DNA from: Anastatus disparis
Taxonomy: Eukaryota > Arthropoda > Insecta > Hymenoptera > Eupelmidae
DNA: 64,000 bases
Direction of reading: 5' to 3'
Assembly (NCBI GenBank): GCA_017163975.1
Contig: JAFFSR010000221.1
Location: 7,006,001 to 7,070,000, forward strand
The notes under the pieces: model-generated
What the model was told of the DNA's origin: nothing
The model's input: only the letters and a program-made list of their open reading frames with translations
Databases searched by the model: none
Shown: one piece after another, positions 50,505-64,000 of the stretch
Numbering within the stretch: position 1 is the first letter of the stretch
Layout: every line of letters starts with the position of its first letter
Made by a program: the position numbers and the translations under genes

Positions 50505-50530
50505 TATAGTTATATAGCTATATAACTATA
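50505..50530. repeat. Perfect 26-bp palindrome
   Basis: TATAGTTATATAG is followed directly by its reverse complement CTATATAACTATA. It has cruciform-forming potential; no adjacent gene is identified. Confidence 0.8.
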
Positions 50531-53500
50531 GATAATCATGCAGACTCTAATATCTGACCCCTCGTATATTATTATATATGATTTCACGTAGACCATTTTT
50601 AGTCGAGAAGTCACGAGGTCGCGAACTTGCATTGGTAAAAAATTCAATCAATAATACATTTATAATAGAAATTCAAGTATGAAAATCGATAATATAAATA
50701 AAAAATTTACTAATCACAATTCTATAATAAATGAAAGAAAAAGTTTCTGGATAAATAGTACGTGTAAGAATCAACAGCTCCGTATATAGCAGCATCACAC
50801 TTTAGCAGTGCACTAGTTAAATGCACATTTCGATCAGCCCGAGCTGACGCACGTACTCGCATGCATTCGTTGCTCATTAACTTGCGAGCGGAGCGCAAAA
50901 CAAGAGAGAGAGAGAAATAGAGAAGTTGCGCGTGTATAATCTTTCTCTCTTTTCTCTATGTGCATTAAAGAAGTACGCCTCGTTAAATTGAAATTTGTGT
51001 TTTGCATCTTTTGCTCCTGTGTGCGCGCATGAAATTATGTTGTTTCTCTTGAGAATCAATGCACTGTAAACTTGTCAGGTTTATACGTTATATTGACGAT
51101 TATCTAGCAGAAAAGAAAATAATGCGCTTATAATAGAAAATTTATTATCAAAATTTTAAATCTTATTTTTTATTTCTCGATTGTATCTATAATCTATATT
51201 ATTTTTTGTTGTCGTTTGTTGACTTTTTACAGATGTAACATGTCAGCAAATACCTTTTCCAACAACTGATGACACTGGTGCTTTCTTTTCAAAAAGTTTA
51301 TAGCTTCTGAGACAAAAAAAAATGAAAGAAAAAGGCTTCGAAAAAAAAGGGAAAAAATTGGTATATATACACGAAAGTTGTCATGTTCGTGTGAGATAGT
51401 AAATTGAGTATGGAACTTAGGTAGTGGTATTAAAAAGAGCAAAGAGAATAGGGGAACAAGGTGTAGAACTTGTTCATCCCTTTATATTGTTATATTTTGA
51501 AAAAAAAAAAAAAGGAATATGGCAAAAACTTTTGCGAAATGACAATAAAAAATGGCAGCTGTCTGTTACTTTGACTATTGGTATTATGTAGTCAGCATGA
51601 AAATATGTAGAATGTGAAAATAACAAAAAGAATAGAAATTTTCATTTGTAAGAATGATAAACTTTTTTTCTTTTTTTTTAGAAAATTGTCGCTGTGAACC
51701 TTTTTTTCTTATAGCAATTTTGTCGAAGTTTAAATGTGACAGAAAATGATTAACGATTTTTAGACCTACGTGCTGGAATTATAATCATAGTCTATGAATA
51801 TTTAAAATCCTAAGTTTAGAAATTATAGTACTTTATTTCTTTGTTATAAAATTTTGATTCCTATACAGTGATTCATCAAGTAATTCATAAATTAATCGAT
51901 AGTCTATAATTTTTTTAACGAGGACGAAAACTATTTCTTTATTTAGGTAGTTCTACAAGTAACAGGATTAAAAGGAGATATTTATCTTTGTACTAGTCGA
52001 AAAATGAATAGATAATATCAAAATACAAATAATATCAAATATACACGATATTAGTCTAGTACTTTCTTTGTTGTTAAATAGCGAAAGCATTGATTTTTTT
52101 AACAGCTTATTTTCTAATTTGACTGGAAGGTGATATGAAAAATTTGGCTATAACTATAACGTTCGACTAACTAAATCTCATAGGAGAATCTCATTTTGAG
52201 GCATTATTTTTACCTTAATATGATGACTAATGAATATTTTGTTTCTATCGATAATATCATTGTTATATTTAACAACAAAAATAAAATTTCTGAATATTGT
52301 ATATGTTAAAGAATAAATTTATATTAAAAGCATACTATATAAGTATCAAAATACATTGTTTTTAGAAACTATGCATATGTGTTTTACACATGAGTGAATA
52401 TGAGTATATCTGCGTGTAATCCAAATTTGAAATCAGCTTGAATTGTTTTATTTCAACGAATGTTCATTTTTCTGATTTTAATAATCTTGAAAAAATAATT
52501 CAAAATTAAATTATTATGTTTTTTTGTTATAATTTTTTAGAAATCATTTAAATTGATCCGAAAAAATTTACGATGCGGTCATTCTCTGATATTTGATTCT
52601 ATAAGCTCTAAATTTCAACTCGTATTCATTACTAATGACTATGTGAGTTAGTATGAAATATACTAAATATACTTTATTACTTGAATATTCGTTCTTTATT
52701 TTAACAATACAAATAGTACACATTTATTCATGAAATATCAATCTTACCTTTCAGAGAAATATTTAACCTTTGTAAAACTAAAAACGTATTTAGTCACATC
52801 ATCCAATGAAAGTGATGTAAAAATCAAGATATATATTTCCAAAAAATGTCTTAAATTATTCAATTACTTTAGTAGATGATCCTATCCATTTTTGTACGAT
52901 TTTTTAATTGAAAGAAAGTTTAGCTAACATGAAAAATTAATCATTATATTTTAATTTAATCTTAAACGCAAGCTTTAAATTTTTAATATACAAAATTTAT
53001 GTATATCGAATCTTATTCTTTTCATTTAATTTTCACATTAATTTTTCACTAATTTTTTTTTTCTATTTTCGTTATTAATAAAATAATATACCATCATTTT
53101 ATAAAAAGCTCACAAAAAATTTAATTAATTGCTTCTAAAAATAATAAATTTCTCTTATAAAAGTACAAATATTTGAAATTAATATTGATAAAACAAAAAA
53201 TTTTAAAAATTGAAAAAGTTTAAAAATGTTGAAATGAATTCACGTATGAAATAAAATTACATAGCGAGCATCAAATTCAATTACCTAGCTAGTATCATTC
53301 TTTGTAGTTTAATAAAAATTTGTTAAAGTAAATATTTTTTGTGAATTTATAATAACCAGCAAACGAATGTTTGCAGTAAAAAAAATTAACCAAAGTATAT
53401 TTTTTACTGGACGTACAAATATAAAAGCTTCCTCTGATCTTAAAAAAATTTTTAAATACTTTTGAAAAATTCGTTTGTACTTTAATTTTATTCGTACGAA

Positions 53501-53900
53501 TTTTAATAGATTAATCTAGAATTTAAAAAAAACTGCTTATTTATAATCCATAATTTATAAACACTGTGTATAAATATTATACAAATACAATATTGCATTA
53601 TAGTTGTAGCACTTATTTTATTTATACTATTATTTGGAATTTTTAATTCTTACAAACATAATTTTTAATTAAAATTTCTATATCCACCTATTTTAAAAAC
53701 AATAAAAAACTTTGTTCGTTACACTTCACATTAATTTAAACTGGAATAAAATAAAAAAAAAAGTGAATTCCGATATAAGTTGTATTGAGAATTCCAATGC
53801 ATTTCTATTAGTTCAAAAAAAGGAAAGATAATGAAGACAGCAAGTGAAAAATCCTTGACTGGTATAAAACAAGCTATCTCATCCTATAGATTTATCCTTA

Positions 53901-54531
53901 AACATCGAACCCTCTTCTCCTCCTTGTGTAACCTTCTCTAAAAGCTATATAAGGGCTTTTTGCACAAGTATATACATATATATACATAGAAGGATAGAAG
54001 GAGTAGAGGAGGTTCCGTTAATAATGTACATCCTGCTAAGAGATAGAAGGGCGGGTGCGAATTTAAATTCGAACTCGATCAAGCTCTCTCTCGCAGCAAA
54101 CCAGTTGCTACATGTATCAGTGGGTATATATATGTGTGTAGCTTCTATACATATATGCATATACATTCCCAAAGAGAGAGGTTCATCAAATTCACGTCCG
54201 GTCGCCCCCCGATAGCTCTTCCCTCTCTCTCTCCCTCTCTGTGCATATATATCTTATAGTTTCTTACTCTCTCTCTCTCTCGTCTACTATACGCGTTCAC
54301 GAACGTAATGAACGATCGATCATCGGCTTTCTCTCTTTCTCTTTCGACCTCTTTACGATAAAGAGGAAAGAGAAGAGAGGGAGGAAAGAGAATGTCTAAA
54401 CGCTGAACTTTCCGAAGCGTATGTATATACACATATATTGAACCTCTTCGTAAATATATTCCTCGAAGCAAGCTGTATATAATATGGAAGTTTATATTAG
54501 ACGATTCTCAAGCAGGTAAAGCTAATATTTT

Positions 54532-54575
<44 letters not shown>

Positions 54576-54660
54576 CAAAATGTCTATATAGAAAAAGGAA
54601 AAAAGAAAAAAGCGAAGAACAAAGAAGAACAAAGTCTAAGATCTTATAAATTTAGCTTGC
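53901..54660. repeat. Low-complexity block with 34-base T run
   Basis: CT-rich tracts at 54215-54290 face GA-rich DNA at 54358-54395, which can pair loosely. A 34-base T run lies at 54542-54575, directly followed by purine-rich DNA (54590-54640). It could be the tail of a retroposed element on the minus strand, but no body is recognised. Confidence 0.55.
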
Positions 54661-57600
54661 GGAGAGTATATAATCTTATTAGCTTAATATAAAGATACAG
54701 CCACAGAGTGAGGTTCTTATTTCGCTAAAATTTGATTATGAAACTCTGCCATTCTCTCGATTAGTATGAATGAAGAGGGAACGAGAAAAGAGTACAGCTT
54801 CTCTCTTTATTCTCTCTTCTCGACTGAAAAGGACTATTTTGACGTCTGCGCGAGCAAGGAAAGTTAAGATTTTTTAATAATTTAAAATGCAATTTTAAAC
54901 TTTTTTTATTAGATTATTTTCTTGTTACTTGGTAATGAGATTTTGCAACCAAAGAAATTATGAGTTACTTTTTTTTTTCTCTCTTATTCTTTTGTTAAAC
55001 GTATTTTTCTTTATCTCGTGCAATATGGAAAAAAATAAAAAAGCAGTTGCTCATAAAAGAATTTATAATATTTTATGAATCGAATTTTCATGTAAATATT
55101 TAAACAATTTTTCTTATACAGTTTTTATTAAAAATGTTTACAAATATACGGTAAATTTTAAAATTATACATTGCTCATCGAATTTTAAAAATAATTTTTG
55201 TTTAATGCGTTATGTGAGCAAAATAAAATAATATTATCATTTTTGTGATAAAAACTGATGAAAAAAAAACCTTGATATTTGATACCGAATTGTATTGACA
55301 TTACATTAAATGAAAAATTTAACATCAGTTCATTTTGACAAGCCTTTTGATTTTAAAGATTTCATCTGTAAAATCTTTTTAATTTATTCAAAAATAGATT
55401 GAAGCTTTTAAAAATAAAAATTTCATTTTAATCAAATGTATCAGATGTAATTACTGATTGAAATATTTTATTATGAAGATTATTAATTGTGATGTTTGAA
55501 AAATAATTTCACAATCGATTTCTTTTTAATATTTAATTAAAATATATATTAACGTCAGGATTCATATATCAATCTTAATTAAAATTAAAAATTCATTTAA
55601 GATTAAAAAAAGTTAAATTACATTATTATTACATTTAATTTATCACGCATATTTTAGGTTAATTAAATGCAAAGTTATTCAATTTTAAAAACAAAATATC
55701 AAATCAGAAAACAATTATAGTTTAATTTTCAGCAAAAATTTCATTTTAATATTTTAATTAGAAGTATAAATTTGAATATCAGTAAAAATTGATAGAAAAG
55801 TTTTTCTGTGTAAAAAAAGAACAGAAAAAAAATAAAAACTAATTTTAATTATACGTAGACTAATAAAAAAAAAAGGAGATCGTGGCCTAAATTAAAAAAG
55901 AGATGAAGTCTTTCGTATACATTACTGATCATCTTCTAAAGAAATTTCAATATTGACCTACCAATTCTTTACGCTTTAACAATGATATTTGATTCATTTT
56001 TTTGTTGATTTTTAATATTTTAAAAATAAAAGTTTAAATAATTTATGCGTAAATAAAAGGAATCAAAAAGAAATTAGATTTTTTGTAAAAATAGTATTTA
56101 GATTTTTAATGCTTAGTAAAACAATATAATAAAAGTTAACGCAAAAGCAAGTTTCATCCTTTATCGATAATCGATAGTTTTAACAAAAGCTCTAACAAAT
56201 TCCGGGCCGCTTTACGTAATGTTCAGTATTCAAAGTCTCACATAAACAATGAAACTTACGATCACATTTCCACTTCCTTAACTGTACTAGGAATCGAAAT
56301 AGTGGCACTTTTTGGCACGAACTAGTTTTCGTTCTTGTTAAAGGATTACATTGAATATATTACGATTCATTGTTAGTGATTAAAGAATACGTTCTCTTTT
56401 GTCTATGTAAAATGCTTTTTTTTATGGGATTTAAATTGAAAAAGAAATTCAGTGCAAGTGGATTAACATTTGTATCAAATTATTATATAAATTTATATTT
56501 TGTGTTTCTTATTTAATTATTTTATTTTATTCAAATATTCTATTAAATAAGTAAAAATTTTTAGTTTTTCCAATCATCTTAAAAATTAAAAGTTTAAATC
56601 AATTGTTGTCCACTATCACATAAAAATGCATTTATTGATAACTTTTTTATAAAAAACTATTATTAAAAAAAATTTAAATAAATATAAAATGTAAAGTCTT
56701 TCATCCCCTTATTTCACTGAAATACGAGCTAAGCATAAGTCTACGAAAAAGTACACGTATACATTATTATCATCAAAATAAACAGGTATGTAAAGTATGA
56801 TAAAAGTTGTCATATATAATATACGTATAACTTTAGTAGTTTCGTAGATAAAAAGGTTCTGTACGTTTTTACTCTGGAATACCAAAAATTTAAGGTGAAA
56901 AATAGATTTATAGTAAAAACCAACGAATTAAACCGTAATATTAAGAATCGATTATTATAATAATAAAAACATGATGCATATTTAGATAGTTAATTTTATT
57001 GAATATTTTTTTCCATTGTTAAAAATAAAATCGATATTTAAATTTATATAAAAGATAAAAGTCAATTTAAATATAGTTCTCACATCAGTTTTACAAAATG
57101 TTCTACAAAAATAGAATAGACAGAAAACCGATGAATTTTTCAACGAATTATTGAGATGTCTATTCTCGATCATTTCTTTTTTTTTTATTTTTAAATAGTA
57201 ATTTAACTGTCATTTCATGACAGAACTATTTAAATAACATTATAAATTTTCAAAAATTCCATTACATGAAGTAAGAAAAATTATTTAATTCAAAAAATTC
57301 AAAAATATTCTTTAACAAAAACATGATATTTTAACGTATAACAATGCTTCTTTCACTTTCCAATTACGTAAGAAAATATTGTAAACATAAGATCTCAAGG
57401 TATATACGATTTGCTTTTCTTTCTGCACATGAGCACCCTTTAAGAAAGCAAATTTTATTTTTTTCTATTTTTTCGTTCTCTCGCACGTGATCCCTTAAAC
57501 AATATATACGTTATTCAACGCGCACGCAAACATACTTAAGAAGAATGAAAAAAAAAAAGAAGTTAAAGGTATGTATATAAAGAAGAAGGTAAAGGAAAGC

Positions 57601-60600
57601 AAAAAAAAAAATGGAAGAAGCAAAATGAGAAAAAAAGAAAATAAGAAAAACAAAAGACGAAAAGAAAAATCATACGAAACACGTACTGCTTTAGCTTACA
57701 TATATCATATACCTTTTACCACTTTCAAAGTCCTTCAAATGTTCAGAACACGCATGGCTCTTTACGAATACGTGTACGTCTGTATGTATATACAAAATAC
57801 AAAATGTGCAAGTTTGTAAGAACCTAAGCTATTGTAACGTTATTCGATTCTGAAGCAGCTTTAGAAAAGAATCCTTATTCCTTATATGGAGAAAAAAGAA
57901 AAGAAGATTGCACGCCTGTTCTATGTATATATATAAACACGCGCGCAAAAATAAAGATCCTTCTGTCTCTCTTTCTTTTTCCATCTTTTTTCTCAAGCCG
58001 TAGGAAGAGTTAAGAAAAAAGTGCCTTGGGAAAAACTCGTACAGATATAAATGTGCGTGTGTATGTACGTGTACGTGTATATTTATAAACAGGTACATGT
58101 TTATGTAGATACATATATCGAGCTCGCATGCGTTCAAGCGTACGACCTCGATTCACTTCAAAAGCGACTAACTGACATTTACCGAAATAACTATGGAAAC
58201 ATGCCTGCATAGTACATAACATTCTGTATGGCAAGCTTTTTTTTTTTTTCTTCCAAAAGATCACCGCGAGTACTGACTGAGCGAATACTTTTCTTTTAAG
58301 GCTCTACCGACCGCGAAGTTAACGTGTATATAGATATAGATGTGGAAAATGGAAAAATATAAGAGATCGGCGAGGAGAACTCGATAAAAAAGAAGATAGC
58401 GGAGTAGTTACGTATGTAAAATTTTATCATACGGAATAAAGTATACACACAATTGCCAAGTTCAAAAGGATTGTTTAGAGTTTATTTCTCTGACGTGATG
58501 TTATTAAATTGTTTTGGAAACAACTGGAAGCCCGTGGTTTTCTGACTGATGCGTTAGTTTAGTTTAACCTGTTATTATGTTTAAAATTTTTCTCTTTTTA
58601 TTTAACTTGAATAATACTTTGAGTTCTTTATTTTATAATTTCTTATTTTTCTTTCTTTGATTACCGCTATTTAAAAATTCGCTATTCGTATTAATTGGGT
58701 TGTTAAAAAAAAGCCTGCACAAAAATACATATTCCAGTTAAATATACCAAACTTCAATTATAAGTTTGATATTGAAATATGAAAATTTGAAATAAAAGTT
58801 GAAAAAAAAGTAACATTTATAAATTGTATTTTATTATTAAAATTGGAAAAAAAAGGCAACATCAATTTCGATAATTAAAATCGATTTTCCTTTAAAGTCA
58901 TTACAAATTTATTTACATTGCGCAAATAAAAGTAAAACTCTTTTAAAACTTTTCTATCCTTTAACTAAAACATAAACAGACACTTACTAAGTAACTGATT
59001 GTTTTTCAAAAGTCTACTTTCGAACCCCCTAGGCGCAAAGACTTAACGGGGAAACTCTTACAACTTAGAAAACTGTCGCCTATATATAAATGAACTATAA
59101 TAAACATTTATTAGATAACTAAACGAAGAACTTTTTACAAAACTCAAATATTTATCTAATTTATTAAATTTTATGATTTTCATTTTTCTTTACTTTATTA
59201 TTGGCTTTATTTTTAACTTTTATTTTATTACCTCTTCCATGTTGCAGTATAAATATAATCTGACTCATTTTTTCTACAAAATAATCGCTAAGCTTTGCGA
59301 CCGAAGCACTAGTATGGCCGATTGTTTAACAGTAACTTCATGGAGGTCGAATGTTTGAAAAGTTGTTGTCGACTCAATCGAATCAGCGTAATTTTCCGGC
59401 GAATAAACCAGATCTTATCAATCTCTCTCTTTGTCTCTCCCACTTTCCGCAATTGATTTGAAAATGAGCTTTGAAAGCTATAGCAAATTAATTGATCAGC
59501 GTTATATTGAGTTAGCAAATGCGCCTCTTTCGTTATAGAACAACTATATGTCTGATGACTATACAGCCATCCTCCTTCCCCTCTCTACCCTATTAAACAG
59601 TATAGTAAATGGGTTTCTGTTATACTATTACTCATCTATATAGCTGTAAAGTCTCTCGCGCACCTATGTAGCTTTCAATGAAAATATATTCGCTTTTTAT
59701 ATCTATAAAAGCAGTATTACGCTACATGTGCCGTTAAAATTTAACGAGGGAATTACAAATTAAATTGATACGTCAGTGTTATAAACTTTACAACGATGGG
59801 TTAAATATAGAAAATTTAGCGTGCGTATATCTATATACGTTTTGATGCGTAGGTGTAGATAAATCCAAGTATAACCGTGAAACATGACCGACGAGACGTT
59901 GCTTAATGCATACCGGAGCTATTGTCTTTAATTAATAAACAGTATCCGCTCGACAATTGAATATTTACGTCATTTTAGCTCTAAAAGTGATGATAAATTA
60001 TATAATCGCTTCAACTGATAATCAACGTAACATACAAAGCTAAAAATATCTTTATTTTTATAGAAAAAGGATGAGAGGTTTACTTTATAGAACACTCAAA
60101 ACGAATCTCATCAATGATAAATAATCGAGTAAATAATTAAAAAAAAACCACAGGAAGTATATCTATTTTTAATCTATTAATGAATCGATGAGAGATTCAA
60201 CATTAAATTTTTGCGTAGCAAATATTTATAAGACCACTTTTTCGAAAACACAAAACTTGCATTTATTACAATATGCATTGTATTCAGAAGAAAAAGTGCT
60301 ATATTTAGAAAAAAAGTGATTTATTTTCAATTTTTGAAATTTCGCTCATATCGTCTTACGATCAATTAAATTTTGAGAGAATAAAATTAGTATTGTTTGC
60401 ATTATAACTTTCGAAATTTTCAATTATTCACCTCTAACACTTTAAATACTTTCGTTTCGTCATATTGTGTGAACAGTTTTGAAATATAAAGCATATTGAA
60501 CCCTTATAAAGTAGCTCACATCTACGTAAGATAAGAAAATATGACTTCTTAATATATTCACTAATAATAATCTGGGTCTTCGATAACCAATAGAGTTAAA

Positions 60601-62250
60601 TACTAAAGAAGAAATAAAATATTCAATTTCTTTCTTTTCAAGTAAGTGCTTTATAATCGATTTCATAAAATCGATGAATAATTAAAGTTAATAATTATTT
60701 TTTTTTTAAATCCAAAGATTTATTAAATTTAACAGATTCTTGTTAATTTTTAAAATTATCCTTTTTCTTGGAATAAAATACGTATGAATAATTATTTTTT
60801 TGCATAAAAATTGATTATTTTTCTTTTAGTGATTAATTTTTAATTGTAATATTGTATAATTTTTTCTTTTTTTCTCAATTCACAATATTAATTAAGATGA
60901 AACATTTAAATCAATCGAGTAATTTTCTGTTACACTTAAAATAGTAATAATTGAAGCTGCCTTTTTTTAGAAGTAAAAATGTATGTGCCGCTTTTTACTA
61001 TGTAATTAATAAAAAAGACTGCTATAAGAATGACGTTTTTACTAATTAATAATACCGACTTTAATCAACATTTCATGGTATCCATTGAATCCAAGCGCAT
61101 CAAAATTTAATATTTATTTATTTTTATTTAATTTTCCTTTCGTTATTGTGACCATAAAGTATTCTCAGGTCTGGCGATACTCGGGCCATTACTACTTAAT
61201 GTCGTAATGTACTGGCCTTATTTCTCATTTCATTGCGACCGAATCTAAGTAGCACTTGAACATAATATTTAACTAGGATAAGACACATAATTAGCTAGAA
61301 TAATAAAAAAAGTTAAAAATAAAGCCTTAAAAGTGATATAATGTACGATGACCTATTTTCTAAATTTTAATGCGAGTCCTTATTAATTTTACAGCATGTC
61401 ATTTTTTAGATATTTTGTTTCAATGATTAAACTTATATCTATATTTATTAATTGTATTTTTACTGTATATCTATATTTTTTTACTCATATTTTAGGCAAA
61501 GGGAAGCTAACTTTGTAGTAAAAAGTTGAAAATTTAGTTTAAATACCATAACATTGGTTTAGTAACCTGAAGTAGATAAATGTTGACATAAAAAAATTTT
61601 AACATGGACATTTTAGAGATATGAGTTAACATTTAAAACGTTATAAAAAAACTCAAGTGTATAAATTTAAAATTAAATAAAAATTTTTATTCATTTGTCT
61701 TACGTAGACATTAAATTCAATTGTGAATTAAATCGATTTTGCGTTATTACTAAATTATTAAATAAGATTATTATTTTTAAAATTTAAATTTTTCATAGAA
61801 ATAAAAAAAATCCACGTTAAGTTAACTTTTAGCATTATTTATTGAATTTAAATGAATAAATCAATAGATTCTCATGGATGATGAGGAATCGGAATTATTA
61901 TTATAAGCAAAGTTCATTATAAAATAAATACATGAAATAGTATGCATTTTTTTATTCAATAATTGGATCAGGGAATTTAATTATATTATGTAAGTTGTTT
62001 ACTTATTTTTATTCACATTCTATAATATTTAATTACGGAGTTTTAATTGTCTAATAATTCTCTTTGAATATTCTTAATACAAATTTCATAAAAAAGTTTA
62101 CAAAAAAAAGACTAGTTTTTTCGTATAACAACATTCATTACAGAATCAAATTATTTCATTTAAACCAATAATCTAACCAACTTTTACAAGTTTCTGCATT
62201 CCTATTCCTAAAATAAAAAAAAATCGAAACAAAAATCTCGTAATTACAAA
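54661..62250. other. AT-rich DNA, nothing gene-like
   Basis: The holdings are a purine-rich tract at 57545-57670 and mixed-composition patches at 57700-58340 and 59280-59520. The minus frames at 59309-59518 and 60460-60666 have balanced composition but no domain, splice sites or homology that I can name. No feature is supported. Confidence 0.45.
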
Positions 62251-62770
62251 TGAGTTGAGCAAAGCATGCAATAACAATTCACCGCCAACTATCTACCGAT
62301 GCAAAACTTTCGCAGAAAACAACTGCGCACGAGTGTCAACAATAAGCGCCCAGCAATCCGCGTATATTGGAGTAAGAGAGAAAGGAGAGGAGGGAGTGAA
62401 GAGCTTTAGCGCGTTGCACCCCCGCGAAAGCAATTAAACGTACTAACTTCTCATCAGCTGGAGCGTCACGTCCCAACGTAAACAAGTTTCAAGCCTTCCC
62501 CTCCCTCTCTCTCTCTTCCGGTCGCTATAGGAATTCTAAGTCCCTAGCATTCGCTTTCTCTAACCTTCTCTTGCCTCTCTCAATTTCTCTTCTTTCTCGT
62601 TCTGATTTCCTTACGCACGCATACACTAAAGTATCGGCTGCTCTCACCAATTCACAGCGAATATATGTGTTGCGAATATATGTGCAATGTATCTTAGTAA
62701 TTTGCATAAGCCTTTATAGTCAGCCTTCCGGGCATATCCTATATATCGAAAGGATATTGGATTAAAGCTT
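62251..62770. promoter_or_regulatory. GC-raised island, possible regulatory region
   Basis: About 500 bases of clearly higher GC contain GA- and CT-rich motifs (62360-62400 and 62500-62520), CG-containing words and the small inverted repeat ATATCC-TATATAT/GGATAT near 62734-62757. It resembles the island at 8455-9150 but lacks a convincing TATA and initiator pair. Small frames on both strands look incidental. Confidence 0.2.
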
Positions 62771-64000
62771 TTTTTCTCTCTGAGATTGTTTATTCCTTTC
62801 TTATCTATTTTTCTATATGATGTATATTTTTATTAAATTCTCACTTTATACTTTCAATGGATTTCTTCCTTTTATTTTTTAACGTTTCTCATTTGTCGAG
62901 GATTTATCACTCGCGATTATTGGATACTAATAAACTCGAGCGACCTGTCGCGTAATAAATGATCTCTAAATAATGAGCTTCTGGAGATATTGAAATCCGT
63001 TATAAATACGTATAAGCTACGAGTTTATAGAAACTTTATAAGCTGCTGGGTGAATTTCAACGCGGGATTCGAGAAATATTATACAAACTTATCTACATGC
63101 GTTATTAATGTATTAGAGATATATCGATTATATGTAGAAATATAGCTATTGACATCAAGATCATAAATATTTGTTAATTTAAGGTGTTCTTATCGACAGC
63201 TATAGTTTGTTGCTCATGAATACTTTTTATTTCAAATATTATCCCTGTAAAATTTTAGATATCCTTGCCAATCATTCCTTTGGGATTATTTTATCAAAAG
63301 TTTGATAGTTTTAGGCCTTAATAGTAATGAAAAAATGAAGTTCAAGTAGGTATATCTTAGAGAAATATTTTGTATGATAAAAACTCACTTTATTGAAAGC
63401 TTTAAAAGATTATCCGCTTTTTCAATTGTTATGAATTACAAATTGTTCTGCCGTTTAGGCTGATTTAATATATGGTTAAACAACTCAACCTTAATATTAA
63501 CACTGAAAATACGATATGAAATTTGAATTTTTGCTCGAGTTCGAATCCTACTCTCGGCAATTGATTGATACAAGCATCACTGTACGTTACATGTGCTTTG
63601 TTCACAAACACACTGATGATCTTCGTCACTAATTAGCATATCGCAATGATAGCACAAACAGTGACGTTAAATAAAATTTTAAAAAAAATTCTATAAATAT
63701 TTCATTGGATGAACATATTTTATTTTACTTTTTCTTTGCATGATTAATTATTTATACATATTCACCTTAAAACAAATACAGTTTAAGAATAATTTTATAG
63801 TACATAGATTTAAAAAAATATTTTTCAAGAAGATTTAATTCGCTGTTTTCATAAACACGCCTGCTGTGCTGATTTCGAAGTATGTGTATCTGACGACATA
63901 ACGTTTTACCTCAGAGAGGGCAAATTCGCATTTTTTTGTTCATCACTATAAATACTGTATACCTCTTTTAATGAGATTTTGTTTTTCCAACGACAATTAA
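62771..64000. other. AT-rich DNA at the window end
   Basis: Apart from the box B-like fragment near 63540 I see only AT-rich, stop-dense sequence. Confidence 0.5.
63530..63575 (+). repeat. Box B-like SINE or tRNA fragment
   Basis: GAGTTCGAATCCTACTCTCGG (from 63538) contains GTTCGAATCC, an exact tRNA T-loop/box B consensus. No A box is seen at the expected distance upstream. A truncated tRNA-derived SINE is possible, but a chance match cannot be excluded. Confidence 0.22.

Larger units (their letters stand above)
44201..53900. other. AT-rich DNA, downstream flank
   Basis: The holdings are a GCA-repeat patch at 45494-45511, purine-rich blocks at 45780-45900 and 46000-46170, a long (TA)n at 46304-46352, a small ATTGTAG/CTACAAT hairpin near 47370, a 26-bp palindrome at 50505-50530, and a mixed-composition GC-raised patch at 50780-51030. 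No coding region is supported. Confidence 0.5.

Noticed and set aside
59309..59518. Balanced-composition minus frame
   Set aside because: No splice sites, no domain I can name, and no transcript-like context; kept out of the gene list.
60460..60666. ATG-initiated minus frame of 68 codons
   Set aside because: Isolated in AT-rich DNA, no recognised motif; expected number of such frames by chance is not negligible.
1..64000. CRISPR arrays, bacterial operons, integrated viral or toxin genes
   Set aside because: No regularly spaced repeats, no dense coding, no capsid, polymerase, transposase or reverse transcriptase motifs seen in any frame.

Overview
This window looks like nuclear DNA of an arthropod, most likely an insect and possibly a hymenopteran; the taxon is an inference from composition only. 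The sequence is very AT-rich, nearly free of protein-like reading frames, full of homopolymers and (GA)n, (CT)n, (TA)n and CA/TG runs, and scattered with short inverted-repeat elements and short islands of higher GC. This is the usual look of long introns and intergenic DNA around a large neuronal-type gene. There is no bacterial gene organisation, no CRISPR array and no viral block.

The best gene signal is on the + strand. A short terminal coding exon at 41558-41667 has a branch-point-like CTAAT, a pyrimidine-rich acceptor ending TTCTAG, and 35 codons ending in a GPI-anchor-like tail (small polar residues, a basic residue, six leucines in a row, stop). About 2 kb upstream, 39486-39628 is a second possible terminal exon. 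It has the same intron phase and a similar NSS-x-(K/R)-hydrophobic-LLLLLH layout, but ends in a hydrophilic tail. Together they suggest one surface protein with alternative C-termini, for example an Ig-superfamily adhesion molecule, but no extracellular domain is visible in the window. The 3' UTR probably begins at 41668 and carries several AATAAA signals up to about 44.1 kb. It also holds a perfect 16-bp inverted repeat that could form a large RNA hairpin.

Layout: 1-8.4 kb is AT-rich DNA with simple repeats and a purine-rich stretch near 4.0-4.5 kb. 8.46-9.15 kb is a GC-raised GAGA-rich island with a TATA box and initiator matches, a possible promoter and untranslated first exon. At 9889-10061 lies a nearly perfect 173-bp foldback element. 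10-29 kb is AT-rich and intron-like, with a tRNA-like remnant near 19.65 kb and a CA/TG-rich block at 25.7-26.8 kb. 29-41 kb is the structured part: four more foldback or MITE-like elements (29321-29428, 31724-32063, 32741-32897, 40023-40232), a hairpin cluster at 38.4-38.8 kb, two old duplications (33.9-34.5 kb and 38.9-39.1 kb), a second tRNA-like remnant, and a GC-raised island at 32.4-33.25 kb with unusual minus-strand open frames. 44-64 kb is AT-rich, with long microsatellites, a 34-base T run and a GC-raised island near 62.3-62.7 kb.

No complete gene and no known multi-gene system can be supported. The points most worth a second look are the paired GPI/TM-like terminal exons, the 9.9-kb foldback, and the concentration of foldback structures just upstream of those exons.
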